Source: an uncultured Aquimarina sp. (GTDB lineage Bacteria; Bacteroidota; Bacteroidia; Flavobacteriales; Flavobacteriaceae). Taken from it: 41,977 bases of DNA. Under the pieces are notes generated by a model. That model had not been told where the DNA came from and did not search any database. It worked only from the letters and a program-made list of their open reading frames with translations. Position 1 is the stretch's first letter, and each line of letters opens with the position of its first letter. The stretch covers positions 1-41,977 of the forward strand of contig CALFUO010000099.1 in the NCBI GenBank assembly GCA_937929895.1, given 5' to 3'. The position numbers were made by a program, and so were the translations under genes. Shown here in pieces: positions 17,679-27,470 of this stretch.

Positions 17679-17838
17679 ATACCATTCCTTATATGAATTT
17701 ACCGAATTAAAATGCGCCTTTAGGAATTCTACTTCGACATTAAAAGAACCGTAGCACGTACTATGCTTATTTTTTCTGACTTATATAATTCCTAAAGGCG
17801 CATTTTTCTTTAAAGTAAATTCATATAGAAAATGATAT
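17679..17838. mobile_element. MITE-like foldback element, copy 2 (more symmetrical)
   Basis: Internal perfect 20-bp IR AAAATGCGCCTTTAGGAATT (17709-17728) / AATTCCTAAAGGCGCATTTT (17787-17806); same start and centre as copy 1. Confidence 0.8.
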
Positions 17839-17843
17839 AAACG

Positions 17844-17872
17844 AAAAACCATCCTTTATAAGGATGGTTTTT
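17844..17872. terminator. Bidirectional terminator downstream of serB
   Basis: AAAAACCATCCTTTATAAGGATGGTTTTT. Confidence 0.8.
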
Positions 17873-17949
17873 ATTATAAACAGTTAGCAGAAATAACGCT
17901 GCATATTTGCACAAAATTATTATTAGTTAAATTGTATAGTTTGCTTAAT

Positions 17950-19191
17950 TCAAGCTTCTGCGAGCTCTTTTTCAACCAAATCGATATCTCTATCATGATA
18001 ACCTAACATATAAAGGACACCGTCTAAACCAATGCTAGAAATAGAACTTTGTGCGTTGTCTTTTACTTTTGGTTTAGCATGGAAAGCAATTCCTAAACCT
18101 GCTAAGTTTAGCATCGGTAAATCGTTGGCACCATCACCAACAGCAATAGTTTGCTCGATTGCAATACCTTCTTTTGCTGCAATTTCTTTTAGGTATTCGG
18201 CCTTTTTATTACCATCTACAATTTCTCCAATATATCCCCCTGTTAAAGCTCCGTCCTTAATTTCTAACTCATTTGCATGAACATAATCAATACCTAGTAC
18301 CTCTTGCAAATAGTTTCCGAAATATGTAAATCCTCCTGATAGAATCGCTGTTTTGTAACCGTAACTTTTCAAGGTACTGATTAACCTATGTGCTCCCTTT
18401 GTTATAGGAAGGTTCTTAGCTACGTTTTGCAACACTTCTTCACTAAGTCCTTTCAATAAGCCCATACGCTTTTTGAAACTTTCGTTAAAATCAATTTCTC
18501 CTCGCATTGCAGATTCTGTAATTTCGGCTACTTGGTCACCAACACCTGCTAAGTTCGCTAATTCGTTAATTACCTCTGTTTGGATTAATGTTGAATCCAT
18601 ATCGAAGCATACCAAACGTCTATTTCTTCTGTAAATCGTATCTTCTTGAAAAGCAATATCCACATCTAAATCACGTGATATTTGCATGAATTTTGCGTTG
18701 AATTCTGCCTTATCATCTATATGCCCTCTAACCGATAATTGAATAGAAGACCTAGGATATTCGTCTGCTTTTACAAGAGACAAACGCCCAGTTAATCTTT
18801 TTATTGAATCAATATTCAACCCTTTTTCAGAGACTACTTTGGTAACCGAAGAAATCTGCTCGGCTGAAAGTTTATGTCCCAAGAGAGTAATGATATATCT
18901 ATCTTTTCCTTGTAGTCCAACCCAATTTTCGTAGTCTTCTAAACTAATAGGGTTAAATTTCGCGGTAATATCTAGTTCGTAAGCTTTAAATAATAAATCC
19001 TTTAAAACTGCTGCTGATTTTTTTCCTGATTCTATTTCGAACAAAATTCCTAAAGAAAGTGTATCGTGAATATTAGCTTGACCAATATCCAATACCTTGG
19101 CATCGTACTGAGCCAAAACATATGTTAAAGATGATGTTAATCCTGGTTTATCTTGACCAGAGACATTTAAAAGGAAAATTTCTTTACTCAT
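17950..19191 (-). CDS. serB: Phosphoserine phosphatase with N-terminal ACT domains
   Basis: VCFDMDSTLIQTEVINELA, AILSGGFTYF, AVGDGANDLPML. Confidence 0.95.
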   Translation of the reverse strand: MSKEIFLLNVSGQDKPGLTSSLTYVLAQYDAKVLDIGQANIHDTLSLGILFEIESGKKSAAVLKDLLFKAYELDITAKFNPISLEDYENWVGLQGKDRYIITLLGHKLSAEQISSVTKVVSEKGLNIDSIKRLTGRLSLVKADEYPRSSIQLSVRGHIDDKAEFNAKFMQISRDLDVDIAFQEDTIYRRNRRLVCFDMDSTLIQTEVINELANLAGVGDQVAEITESAMRGEIDFNESFKKRMGLLKGLSEEVLQNVAKNLPITKGAHRLISTLKSYGYKTAILSGGFTYFGNYLQEVLGIDYVHANELEIKDGALTGGYIGEIVDGNKKAEYLKEIAAKEGIAIEQTIAVGDGANDLPMLNLAGLGIAFHAKPKVKDNAQSSISSIGLDGVLYMLGYHDRDIDLVEKELAEA

Positions 19192-19267
19192 AATAATGGT
19201 TTGCTCAATAAGGCTGTAAAGTTGAGTATTCTATTTGGTTTTTAAAAGTTTTCTTAGAAAAGAAGTA

Positions 19268-20050
19268 TTAGGAATTCGCTATCAATTCTGCAATATCCAA
19301 TACTTCTATTTCTGCTTCCTTCTCTTTATGTTTAACACCATCTGTCATCATAGTATTGCAATAAGGGCAACCTGTAGCAATAATATTTGGCTTTGTAGCT
19401 AGAGCATCTTCTGTCCTTAAAATATTGATGTCCACATTACCTTTTTCGGGCTCTTTGAACATCTGTGCTCCCCCTGCCCCACAACAAAGTGCGTGGTTTT
19501 TACTACGCTTCATTTCTATTATATTAGCATTGATATTCGCTAATACGTTTCTTGGCGCATTGTACTCACCATTTGCTCTCCCTAAATAACAAGGGTCATG
19601 AAAAGTAACTCGCTTTCCTTTGTAAGTCTGTCCTTCGATATTTAAGCGCCCTGATTTCACTAATTCATCTATGAATTGTGTATGATGTAATACTTCGTAT
19701 TTCCCCCCTAGATTTGGGTATTCGTTTTTTAACGTATTAAAAGAATGTGGATCACAAGTGACAATACGTTTTATTTCATATGCATTTAACACCTCTATGT
19801 TTGTAACCGCTTGCATTTGGAATAAAAATTCATTCCCTGCTCTCTTTGCAATATCGCCTGTACAACTTTCTTCTGTACCTAATACAGCAAAATCAACGTT
19901 TGCCTTATTCAATATTTTCACAAAAGCTCTAGAAATTTTCTTTGCACGATCATCAAAACTTCCAGCTGATCCTACCCAAAATAAAATTTCAAGTTGCTTT
20001 CCTGCATTAAAGCAATCTGACATTACTGGTACTTTTATTCCATCACTCAT
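19268..20050 (-). CDS. (Fe-S)-binding protein, CCG-domain heterodisulfide-reductase-like subunit
   Basis: HDPCYLGRANGEYNAPR, CCGAGGAQMF, GCPYCNTMM. Confidence 0.9.
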   Translation of the reverse strand: MSDGIKVPVMSDCFNAGKQLEILFWVGSAGSFDDRAKKISRAFVKILNKANVDFAVLGTEESCTGDIAKRAGNEFLFQMQAVTNIEVLNAYEIKRIVTCDPHSFNTLKNEYPNLGGKYEVLHHTQFIDELVKSGRLNIEGQTYKGKRVTFHDPCYLGRANGEYNAPRNVLANINANIIEMKRSKNHALCCGAGGAQMFKEPEKGNVDINILRTEDALATKPNIIATGCPYCNTMMTDGVKHKEKEAEIEVLDIAELIANS

Positions 20051-20172
20051 AATCGTTAACTATTAAATCCCACAATGTGGGTCGAATTTCACGAGATCTT
20101 CCTCGTATTTTAACAAAAGTAATTTTAAGCTATAATTTACCTGCCAAACTAATAGCCTATTGCAAACACACC

Positions 20173-21507
20173 TTACTCATTTACCCAATTTAGACGATCC
20201 ATTTGATTATATGGCCAAGGTGCTCCATTATTCTCTATATTAGACATCATACTATTTAACTCGGTCGGTGCAGCACTTTCTTCCATCACTAAATAGCGTC
20301 TCATATCCATAATAATAGATAATGGACTAATACCGACAGGACATTCTTCTACACATGCATTACAGGTTGTACAGGCCCACAACTCTTCTTTTGTTATATA
20401 GTCTCCTAACAACTGCTTACCATCGTCTTGAAAAGTGCCATTATTGGCATCTATATTATTCCCAACCTCTTCTAGGCGATCTCTGGTATCCATCATAATC
20501 TTACGAGGAGATAACTTTTTACCTGTCAAATTTGCTGGACAAGATGAAGTACAACGTCCACATTCTGTACAGGTATAAGAATTTAATAATTGTACCCAAT
20601 TTAAATCTTGTACATCACTAGCCCCAAACTTAACAGGTTCCTCTTCTGTATCTTCTATCGGTGCTGCATATGGATCTGCTTCTGGATCCATCATCATCTT
20701 AACCTCTTTGGTAACTGCTTCTAGATTATCTAACTGCCCCTTTGGGTTTAAATCTTGATAATAAACATTTGGGAAAGCTAATAAAATATGAAGATGCTTG
20801 GAATAATATAAATAATTTAAGAAAATTAGAATACCTGTAATGTGTGACCACCAAGCCACTCTTTCTAGAACCAGTAATGTTCCTTGCGAAAGATTTTCTA
20901 CTAGTGGATGTATAAACCAACTACTAATAGGAAAGTTTCCTGCTATACCATCGGCTTTCGCATAATGATCTGCCCCCAATACTTGCAATTGATAATCTGT
21001 AGCATTCATAAAGAACAATAACAACATCAATACAATTTCAAAATACAAAATATTGTTACCATCTTGTTTAGACCAACCTTTTAAGGTTATAAAACGTTTG
21101 ATGTTCATCACATTTCTTCGAACCCAAAAAATAATGACCGATACCAAAACTAAAAAAGCAAGTATTTCAAAAATGGCAATCAATGCATTATATAAGCCTC
21201 CTAATGGGTAAAAAATACGATGCGTCCCTAAAATACCATCTATAATAATTTCTAGTACTTCTATATTGACGAGTAAAAAACCAATATAAACGACAATATG
21301 TAGTACTCCTGCAATTGGCCTAACCACCATTTTACTTTGCCCTAAGGCAATTCTAATCATATTAGATAATCGTACATCTTTGTGGTCTGTACGATCTACA
21401 TCCAACCCTAGTTTTATATTACGAATTAGCTTTTTAACATTCTTAGAAAAGAATATAATTGCTGTAGCAAACAATAAAACAAAAATAATATTCTGAATAT
21501 ATTCCAT
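20173..21507 (-). CDS. Membrane (Fe-S)-binding protein with two 4Fe-4S motifs (HdrC/DsrM-like)
   Basis: CTECGRCTSSCPA and CTTCNACVEECPV after several TM helices. Confidence 0.9.
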   Translation of the reverse strand: MEYIQNIIFVLLFATAIIFFSKNVKKLIRNIKLGLDVDRTDHKDVRLSNMIRIALGQSKMVVRPIAGVLHIVVYIGFLLVNIEVLEIIIDGILGTHRIFYPLGGLYNALIAIFEILAFLVLVSVIIFWVRRNVMNIKRFITLKGWSKQDGNNILYFEIVLMLLLFFMNATDYQLQVLGADHYAKADGIAGNFPISSWFIHPLVENLSQGTLLVLERVAWWSHITGILIFLNYLYYSKHLHILLAFPNVYYQDLNPKGQLDNLEAVTKEVKMMMDPEADPYAAPIEDTEEEPVKFGASDVQDLNWVQLLNSYTCTECGRCTSSCPANLTGKKLSPRKIMMDTRDRLEEVGNNIDANNGTFQDDGKQLLGDYITKEELWACTTCNACVEECPVGISPLSIIMDMRRYLVMEESAAPTELNSMMSNIENNGAPWPYNQMDRLNWVNE

Positions 21508-21669
21508 AATTAAATGCGAAATGGGAATTTATGATGCTCAAACAAGCATTGTTTTATGAAATTAATAAAAAGTATACGATTCCTCAAAAATCTAGTTTTA
21601 TAGATAAAGATTATAAATAAGGAGTATCTTAATTCTAATTTTGTTAATTTATAATAAGTTCTTCTGTTA

Positions 21670-22620
21670 CTATTGTAATGAGTCTTTAGGCTTTACATAC
21701 TCTTTATTCTTTTTGCCAAAAATAGAGAAATGGACATATCTTTTAGGGTGTAGTTTCATATCCTGAAGTAATTGATCTAATTGCTTAGTTGCACGATCAA
21801 TATTTTTATACACCGAAGGATCGTTGATAAATTTACCTACTGTACCAGTACCATTATCTACTTTAGCTGTCATGGAAGCAACATCCTTGGTTATCTTATC
21901 TAAACGCTCTGCAATCTCTCTAATATCGATAGTTGAAAGTTCTTCTGACAACTTATCTACATTACCCGAAGCATTTTTAAAATTCGTTAAGGCGGTGTTT
22001 AAATTAGATTCATTTTCTGCTAATAATCCATGCACTTTAGACGAAGTAGATTTGAAAGAATTGATCGTAGACGACAAATCTTTTAAAGTTTTAGCAATAA
22101 CAGTTGTATTTTCTTTATTTAACAAACTATTGATACCAGTAAGTGTAGTATCAACTTTAGATAGTACTCTATTTAACTTCTCTGAAATTGGATCTATTTT
22201 ACTTGTCAACTCACCGACCATTCCTTCATCTATACTAGAGGGTAAAGTGGTCCCACTTTCTGCAAAAGTAGTTGGGTTTTGTTCTGGTATAATCGCTAAA
22301 TTCTTCCCTCCTATTAAACTCGCACTATAAATCTGAGCTTTACTATTCGTTCCGAATTTAAAGTCAGATTCTATAGTAAAGGCAACTTTTAGCTTTCCAG
22401 ATACATCGGCAAATGTTATATCTTTAACTTTTCCTACTTGTAATCCGTTAATGGTTACTTTCGATGCGTGATCTAACCCACCGACATTATCATAAAAGGC
22501 AAAATATTCTTTATCGTGTGATAATAGATTATTCCCCTTTAAAAAATTGTAACCAAAAATTAATAACGCAATTGCGGATAAAATAATTAGAGCTGCTTTA
22601 ATTTCCTTCGTAATCTTCAA
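21670..22620 (-). CDS. MlaD/MCE family lipid-transport protein
   Basis: N-terminal TM then FAFYDNVGGLDHASKVTINGLQVGKVKDI. Confidence 0.9.
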   Translation of the reverse strand: MKITKEIKAALIILSAIALLIFGYNFLKGNNLLSHDKEYFAFYDNVGGLDHASKVTINGLQVGKVKDITFADVSGKLKVAFTIESDFKFGTNSKAQIYSASLIGGKNLAIIPEQNPTTFAESGTTLPSSIDEGMVGELTSKIDPISEKLNRVLSKVDTTLTGINSLLNKENTTVIAKTLKDLSSTINSFKSTSSKVHGLLAENESNLNTALTNFKNASGNVDKLSEELSTIDIREIAERLDKITKDVASMTAKVDNGTGTVGKFINDPSVYKNIDRATKQLDQLLQDMKLHPKRYVHFSIFGKKNKEYVKPKDSLQ

Positions 22621-22766
22621 AATATAAGCTTAGTATTTCAATCAAAAATAGTAAATATAATAAGCTTTAGCAGTCATTCTAACTAAGTTTTATTTGTAGA
22701 TAAAACTTAACAACTAGTATAAGAGGTATTATTTAATTAATTTGCAATAACATCACATTACTACTT

Positions 22767-24368
22767 ATGAAATTATTAATTACTTTTTCTCTGTTGATTT
22801 CAACATTTGCTCTGGCTCAAAGACCTGATTTATCCAAAGATTTTAAGGTCTCAATAGGTGAACCTTACAAGCGCATTAAGGCTTTAGATGAATATCATTT
22901 TCAATATGGATCTAGGATGTTATCTTTCAAAAAAGTAAACAAAAACTTCATTATTGAGAGACATTCTTTAGCTACTCTAAACAAAACTCCTAAAAATAGT
23001 AGCTTAACAGAATTTGGAGATTTTATTGGTATAGAACAATTTAAAGACACTGTTGTAATCTTCGGAAGAAAAAAAGACAAATTAGTTGCCCAAAAATTAA
23101 TGATTACAAAGAATAGTGTAAGTAGACCTTTTGTTTTTATTGATGAAGGTAATGCTATAGCAGATGATTTTGCGTTTAGCTCTCGTTATGGTTACGATAT
23201 CGGCAGCCGTATTAATGCTTTTGGAATAAAAAAAGCTTTTGATGATTCTAAATTTGTAGTCGTGAGTCGTGTAAAGCATAAAACGAATGAAGAAGAAGGC
23301 ATATCCAATAATCTAAATATTCATGTATATAACCAAGATTGGTCTTTAGATTGGAAAAAAACTATAGCCCTTCCTTTCAATAGTAGAGAACTTAGAACAG
23401 AAGATTTTATGGTAGATTCGTTGGGTGATTTTTACATTTCTGCTACCAAATTCGAAGATACATCTATACTAACTACTCTTAATAAGAACAAAGACGACTA
23501 CTCGACATACATATTTAAAATAGGAAAAAAAGATAACAACTGGCAGAAAGGAAAATTAGATACAGATAAAGCAATAGATGAGTCAATCTTATTTTTAGAC
23601 GCAAAAAAACAAGCTTTTTTAGTTGGTTTTTACACCGAAAAACAAGCTAAAGGATATGCTAGTGGAATTTTTTCTTCTAATCTTAAAACGATTAAAGATG
23701 AAATTAAAACAACGCTACATCCGATACCTGTCGATACTATTATTAGCTACGAAAAACGCAAAACAATACAAATAAATAAAGGGCAACGATTTATTGATGA
23801 TCAAGAAGATCTTGAAGGTTTGAAAATAAATAACGTGGTTAGCAACGCAGATGGTAGTTTTAATGTATTTGCAGAGCAACGTTATGCTAAACGTAATACT
23901 AGTTACATGAGTGGAGTAACAAAGGTTTTCTATCAATATTTTTATAGGGATGCGTATGCTGCTAAAATAGATGGGCAAGGAAGCTTACTATGGTTCAATC
24001 AATTACCTAAAAACCAATTTAGCAATAGAGGAAAAAAAGCCATGTCCTTTGTAAACCAATCATTCGGTGGCTATCAATATCTTCTATATTGGGATATGTA
24101 TAGAAATATTTACAAAAATGTAGGTGACTTTGCAGAACTATTAGAAATGAAACGTCAAGAGTATCTTTTTATAGTTGCTTTTAAAATCAATGACATTACA
24201 GGAGAAGTTATAAAAGAACCTGTAATTAATTCATTGGACGTTGACAAGCAAAGAATTTCAAGCTTTAAAATGGATAAGGTATTAACCATTAGTGAGCATC
24301 AATTAATTCTTGAAGCCCACAATGGTCGAGGAAAAAATTATTTAGTAAAAATAGAGGGTATTCGATGA
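22767..24368 (+). CDS. Secreted protein of unknown function
   Basis: Signal peptide LLITFSLLISTFALAQ; no recognised domain. Confidence 0.7.
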   Translation: MKLLITFSLLISTFALAQRPDLSKDFKVSIGEPYKRIKALDEYHFQYGSRMLSFKKVNKNFIIERHSLATLNKTPKNSSLTEFGDFIGIEQFKDTVVIFGRKKDKLVAQKLMITKNSVSRPFVFIDEGNAIADDFAFSSRYGYDIGSRINAFGIKKAFDDSKFVVVSRVKHKTNEEEGISNNLNIHVYNQDWSLDWKKTIALPFNSRELRTEDFMVDSLGDFYISATKFEDTSILTTLNKNKDDYSTYIFKIGKKDNNWQKGKLDTDKAIDESILFLDAKKQAFLVGFYTEKQAKGYASGIFSSNLKTIKDEIKTTLHPIPVDTIISYEKRKTIQINKGQRFIDDQEDLEGLKINNVVSNADGSFNVFAEQRYAKRNTSYMSGVTKVFYQYFYRDAYAAKIDGQGSLLWFNQLPKNQFSNRGKKAMSFVNQSFGGYQYLLYWDMYRNIYKNVGDFAELLEMKRQEYLFIVAFKINDITGEVIKEPVINSLDVDKQRISSFKMDKVLTISEHQLILEAHNGRGKNYLVKIEGIR

Positions 24369-24384
24369 TTAATCATCGAATACC
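24357..24384. repeat. 28-bp perfect palindrome spanning both stop codons of convergent genes
   Basis: GGTATTCGATGATT|AATCATCGAATACC. Confidence 0.95.
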
Positions 24385-26918
24385 TCAAACTCTTTGGTTA
24401 ACTGGATAATCTTTCCGCTGTTTGTAATTCCTTGAACTGACATTTGGAAAACACCAGTCTCGTCACTAGTATAGAATACTTGCGTATTAGCCGCCGACTT
24501 CGAAATATTCCAATTAGGTTTCCAATGCAGCGTACTCCTATAGTCTGGTTCGAACTTATTCCCTTTGCCTTTTAAATAGTTTTTGTCGAAAAACTCTTTA
24601 GCTTTATAGAAAGGTGTTGTTAAAATATTAGCTGCACCTTTTATTTTGTCATCAGTAGAAACGATATTCCCTATCCCTCCATTTTTAAGATATACTGCAA
24701 TGACACCATTACCTCCTTGACCACCATATACAGCAGCATCGGCTCCGTCTAAGACATCTATAAAGGCTACATCAGAAGCTTGGAAAGATGCAATAAAATC
24801 TATATCGCTTATAACTCCATCCAACAAAAACAAGGGACCAGAAGGATTCGTTGGATCTTCATCAAAACTCACCAACGAACCGGTAGTGCTCGAAGCGTTA
24901 CCACCTCTTACTCTTACTTGATAATTGGGAGCACTTCCGGATACACGTACACTAGGTAATCCGCTTAATAAATCTATCGCTGTTAAACCATCAACTCCCC
25001 CAATTGAATCTGTGATAACACGATCCGTCGGAAAACCATACAGCGAACCAGATTCTTGTAAAATTTCATCATAGAAGGACTCCGGGTCTTTTTTAGATAC
25101 GTTTAAAATAGTCTCATCTAAAATATTTTCTCCTGTAAAAGTAAAATCTACATCATCGAAAAAATCCTGTTTCTTTTGGTAGCGTTTCAAAAATGGACTT
25201 CCATCTAAGGTTCGCTCTTTAACGATTGGAATTATTTTTGGCCTCGGTAATCCTTTATCAAAAAGTAATACAATATCTTTTTCTTGCTTTTTATTTACCC
25301 CTAACATTTTACCTATCAACATGGTCTTCAATGTATCTTTTATATAGAAAGGGCCAAAACTAAATTTCTCTTTTTGAGAAATAGTGTCTGTTAAAATTTG
25401 AGAAGAAGTTCCTAAAAAAAATAAGTTCGCTTGGATTTTACGTTTAGCATAGGCTACCTTTTTCGCAAATATTTGACCAGAAATTGTCACCCCGAGTTCT
25501 GGCGCTATTTTTTCTTGCTTTTTATAATAATTAGCTAACACCGTATCCCATGTAAATCTTCTCCATCCATGTGTAAGCATCAAACATTCTAACAAAAATT
25601 CTTTTTGGTATTGAGATCTTGAAGGTTCGAAAAAGGCTGCCGTATTTGCTATTTCTCCTCGCAAATCTGAATTTAACAGTAGCCAACTCTTAATATTTTC
25701 TCCTTCATGAATAGGTACTGTTTCTTTTGATGTTACTGAAACAGAAACATTAGCAAAATCGAATTCTTTACCCATTTTATCCATAGTATATTCAACTCTA
25801 GATCTAGTTTCTAGTCGATTTTTATTTAAATAAATCTCAAAATCTTCCTGATTATCGATAAATACCAAACGCTCACTTAGAGGTTTCCCTGCTGAGTTGA
25901 ATAGTGTAAAATGTACTACTCCACTTGGCATTTTGTTGGTAACTAATTTTATACCATTTTCAAGATTACTTTCTTTTAAAATCTTATTAAAAATAACCTT
26001 ACCTCTTTGATGCCCTATTATAAAGTGATTAAACACAGGCTTATTACTAACAATATTTAAAGTTAACTCGTTAGGGCGTTTAGTTACACTAATTTTTTTT
26101 GCTGTAGCATCAGCTGTAGGTAGGTCAAATAATTGTATTCCTTTCTTAGTATCAATTACTGCTTCATAGTTTTTACTGTTTTCAAAATTTAAAGTTGTCT
26201 TCCCTAATCCAAAATCAAAAGTTTTAAAATAAGATATAATTTTCTTGGACACCTTATCTCGCACATGACCGTCAACCTTAATTCCATTACCCTTAGAATC
26301 TGTTACTTTAATACCTAAGGTATTTTCCTTTCCAGCAATTACAGCTCCTCCTTCTGGATAAAAATTAAGTTGTAGTTGTCCCAAATTCTTTTGATTAGAG
26401 TCTACTACCGCATTATTATCATTGAACTTTGGAACATTCTTGAAATCTATATCTGTCTGCTTTTTCGTCTTCTTTTCGGTCTGCTTTATATAAAGAGGTT
26501 TTCTAAAAATATACGCATCTTCTTCGTTACGCATATAGTTGGTATAGGCACGTAACTGATAATTTCCTGTTTCCCATTTTTTAGAAATTTTAATATCTCC
26601 TGCTCCGCCTACGCTTCCTGGTTCTACATAAAGCTTGGCATCAAAAACAATACTATCCTTGGGATTTATTAAATCTACATATAAAACTCTACTTTTATTT
26701 GTAGCTTCATGTGTAATTGCATTTACCAAATAGCTTTTATACCAAATAGTTTCGTCAGAATTATAAAACGGCTTATCTGTATGTAAATATGCCTTCTCTG
26801 TGTAGTCTTTCTCTGATATTGATAATACTTTTTCAAATAACTGAGAGGGTCCTGATTGTGCTAACACCCATTGAGTAACAAGTATTAGAAAGCTTAAAAG
26901 TTTAATTCTTCGAGTCAT
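24369..26918 (-). CDS. MG2-like N-terminus plus TonB-dependent-receptor plug domain protein
   Basis: KAYLHTDKPFYNSDETIWYKSY (MG2-like) and VDGLTAIDLLSGLPSVRV...PLFLLDGV...GADAAVYGGQGGNGVIAV (plug); no barrel region follows. Confidence 0.8.
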   Translation of the reverse strand: MTRRIKLLSFLILVTQWVLAQSGPSQLFEKVLSISEKDYTEKAYLHTDKPFYNSDETIWYKSYLVNAITHEATNKSRVLYVDLINPKDSIVFDAKLYVEPGSVGGAGDIKISKKWETGNYQLRAYTNYMRNEEDAYIFRKPLYIKQTEKKTKKQTDIDFKNVPKFNDNNAVVDSNQKNLGQLQLNFYPEGGAVIAGKENTLGIKVTDSKGNGIKVDGHVRDKVSKKIISYFKTFDFGLGKTTLNFENSKNYEAVIDTKKGIQLFDLPTADATAKKISVTKRPNELTLNIVSNKPVFNHFIIGHQRGKVIFNKILKESNLENGIKLVTNKMPSGVVHFTLFNSAGKPLSERLVFIDNQEDFEIYLNKNRLETRSRVEYTMDKMGKEFDFANVSVSVTSKETVPIHEGENIKSWLLLNSDLRGEIANTAAFFEPSRSQYQKEFLLECLMLTHGWRRFTWDTVLANYYKKQEKIAPELGVTISGQIFAKKVAYAKRKIQANLFFLGTSSQILTDTISQKEKFSFGPFYIKDTLKTMLIGKMLGVNKKQEKDIVLLFDKGLPRPKIIPIVKERTLDGSPFLKRYQKKQDFFDDVDFTFTGENILDETILNVSKKDPESFYDEILQESGSLYGFPTDRVITDSIGGVDGLTAIDLLSGLPSVRVSGSAPNYQVRVRGGNASSTTGSLVSFDEDPTNPSGPLFLLDGVISDIDFIASFQASDVAFIDVLDGADAAVYGGQGGNGVIAVYLKNGGIGNIVSTDDKIKGAANILTTPFYKAKEFFDKNYLKGKGNKFEPDYRSTLHWKPNWNISKSAANTQVFYTSDETGVFQMSVQGITNSGKIIQLTKEFEVFDD

Positions 26919-27005
26919 TTTGCTAATTTGTTTGTTGCAATATAAATTTCAAACGTTAAAGAAAATCATAAAGTATAAAAAATATACCCTCTACTAACCA
27001 TTTGT

Positions 27006-27470
27006 TTAAAAATTAAACCCATTCGTTTGTTTTACCCCTTCACCTATCGCAAAACTTACTGCATTTGCAAGATTAAAGCTTCTAATTTTCCCTGTAGTCG
27101 GGATAGACAAATAATTGACATCTTTAAATTGATTCAAAATATCGGCCGATAGACCTTTTGATTCTTGCCCAAAAACTAACCAATCTCCTTCTTCATATTT
27201 TACATCTAAGAATGATTGTGTTGCTCTAGCACTAAATAAAAAAATTCTACTTAAATCCGGCACAATACTCTTCCACTCTTCGAAACTTTGGTACTCTGCT
27301 ACATTAAGCTGAGGCCAATAATCTAGGCCTGATCTCTTTAATTGTTTATCCGAAATTTCAAAGCCTAAAGGGTGTATTAGATGTAAGTTACACCCTGTCC
27401 CTAAACACAATCGCCCAATATTCCCCGTATTATTAGGAATCTCTGGGTAAACCAATACTACATTTAACAT
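27006..27470 (-). CDS. trmL: tRNA (cytidine(34)-2'-O)-methyltransferase
   Basis: MLNVVLVYPEIPNNTGNIGRLC, FGQESKGL, NLANAVSFAIGE. Confidence 0.93.
   Translation of the reverse strand: MLNVVLVYPEIPNNTGNIGRLCLGTGCNLHLIHPLGFEISDKQLKRSGLDYWPQLNVAEYQSFEEWKSIVPDLSRIFLFSARATQSFLDVKYEEGDWLVFGQESKGLSADILNQFKDVNYLSIPTTGKIRSFNLANAVSFAIGEGVKQTNGFNF

Noticed and set aside
17844-17872. Third foldback/MITE copy near 17850
   Set aside because: Short perfect stem with T/A runs on both sides downstream of serB is better explained as a bidirectional terminator.
20726-20920. 64-aa minus-strand ORF inside the membrane Fe-S protein gene
   Set aside because: Same-strand alternative frame in a well-supported CDS; no independent signal.
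21824-22330. 168-aa plus-strand ORF
   Set aside because: Antisense to the MCE gene, low-complexity Ser/Val/Leu composition, no domain.
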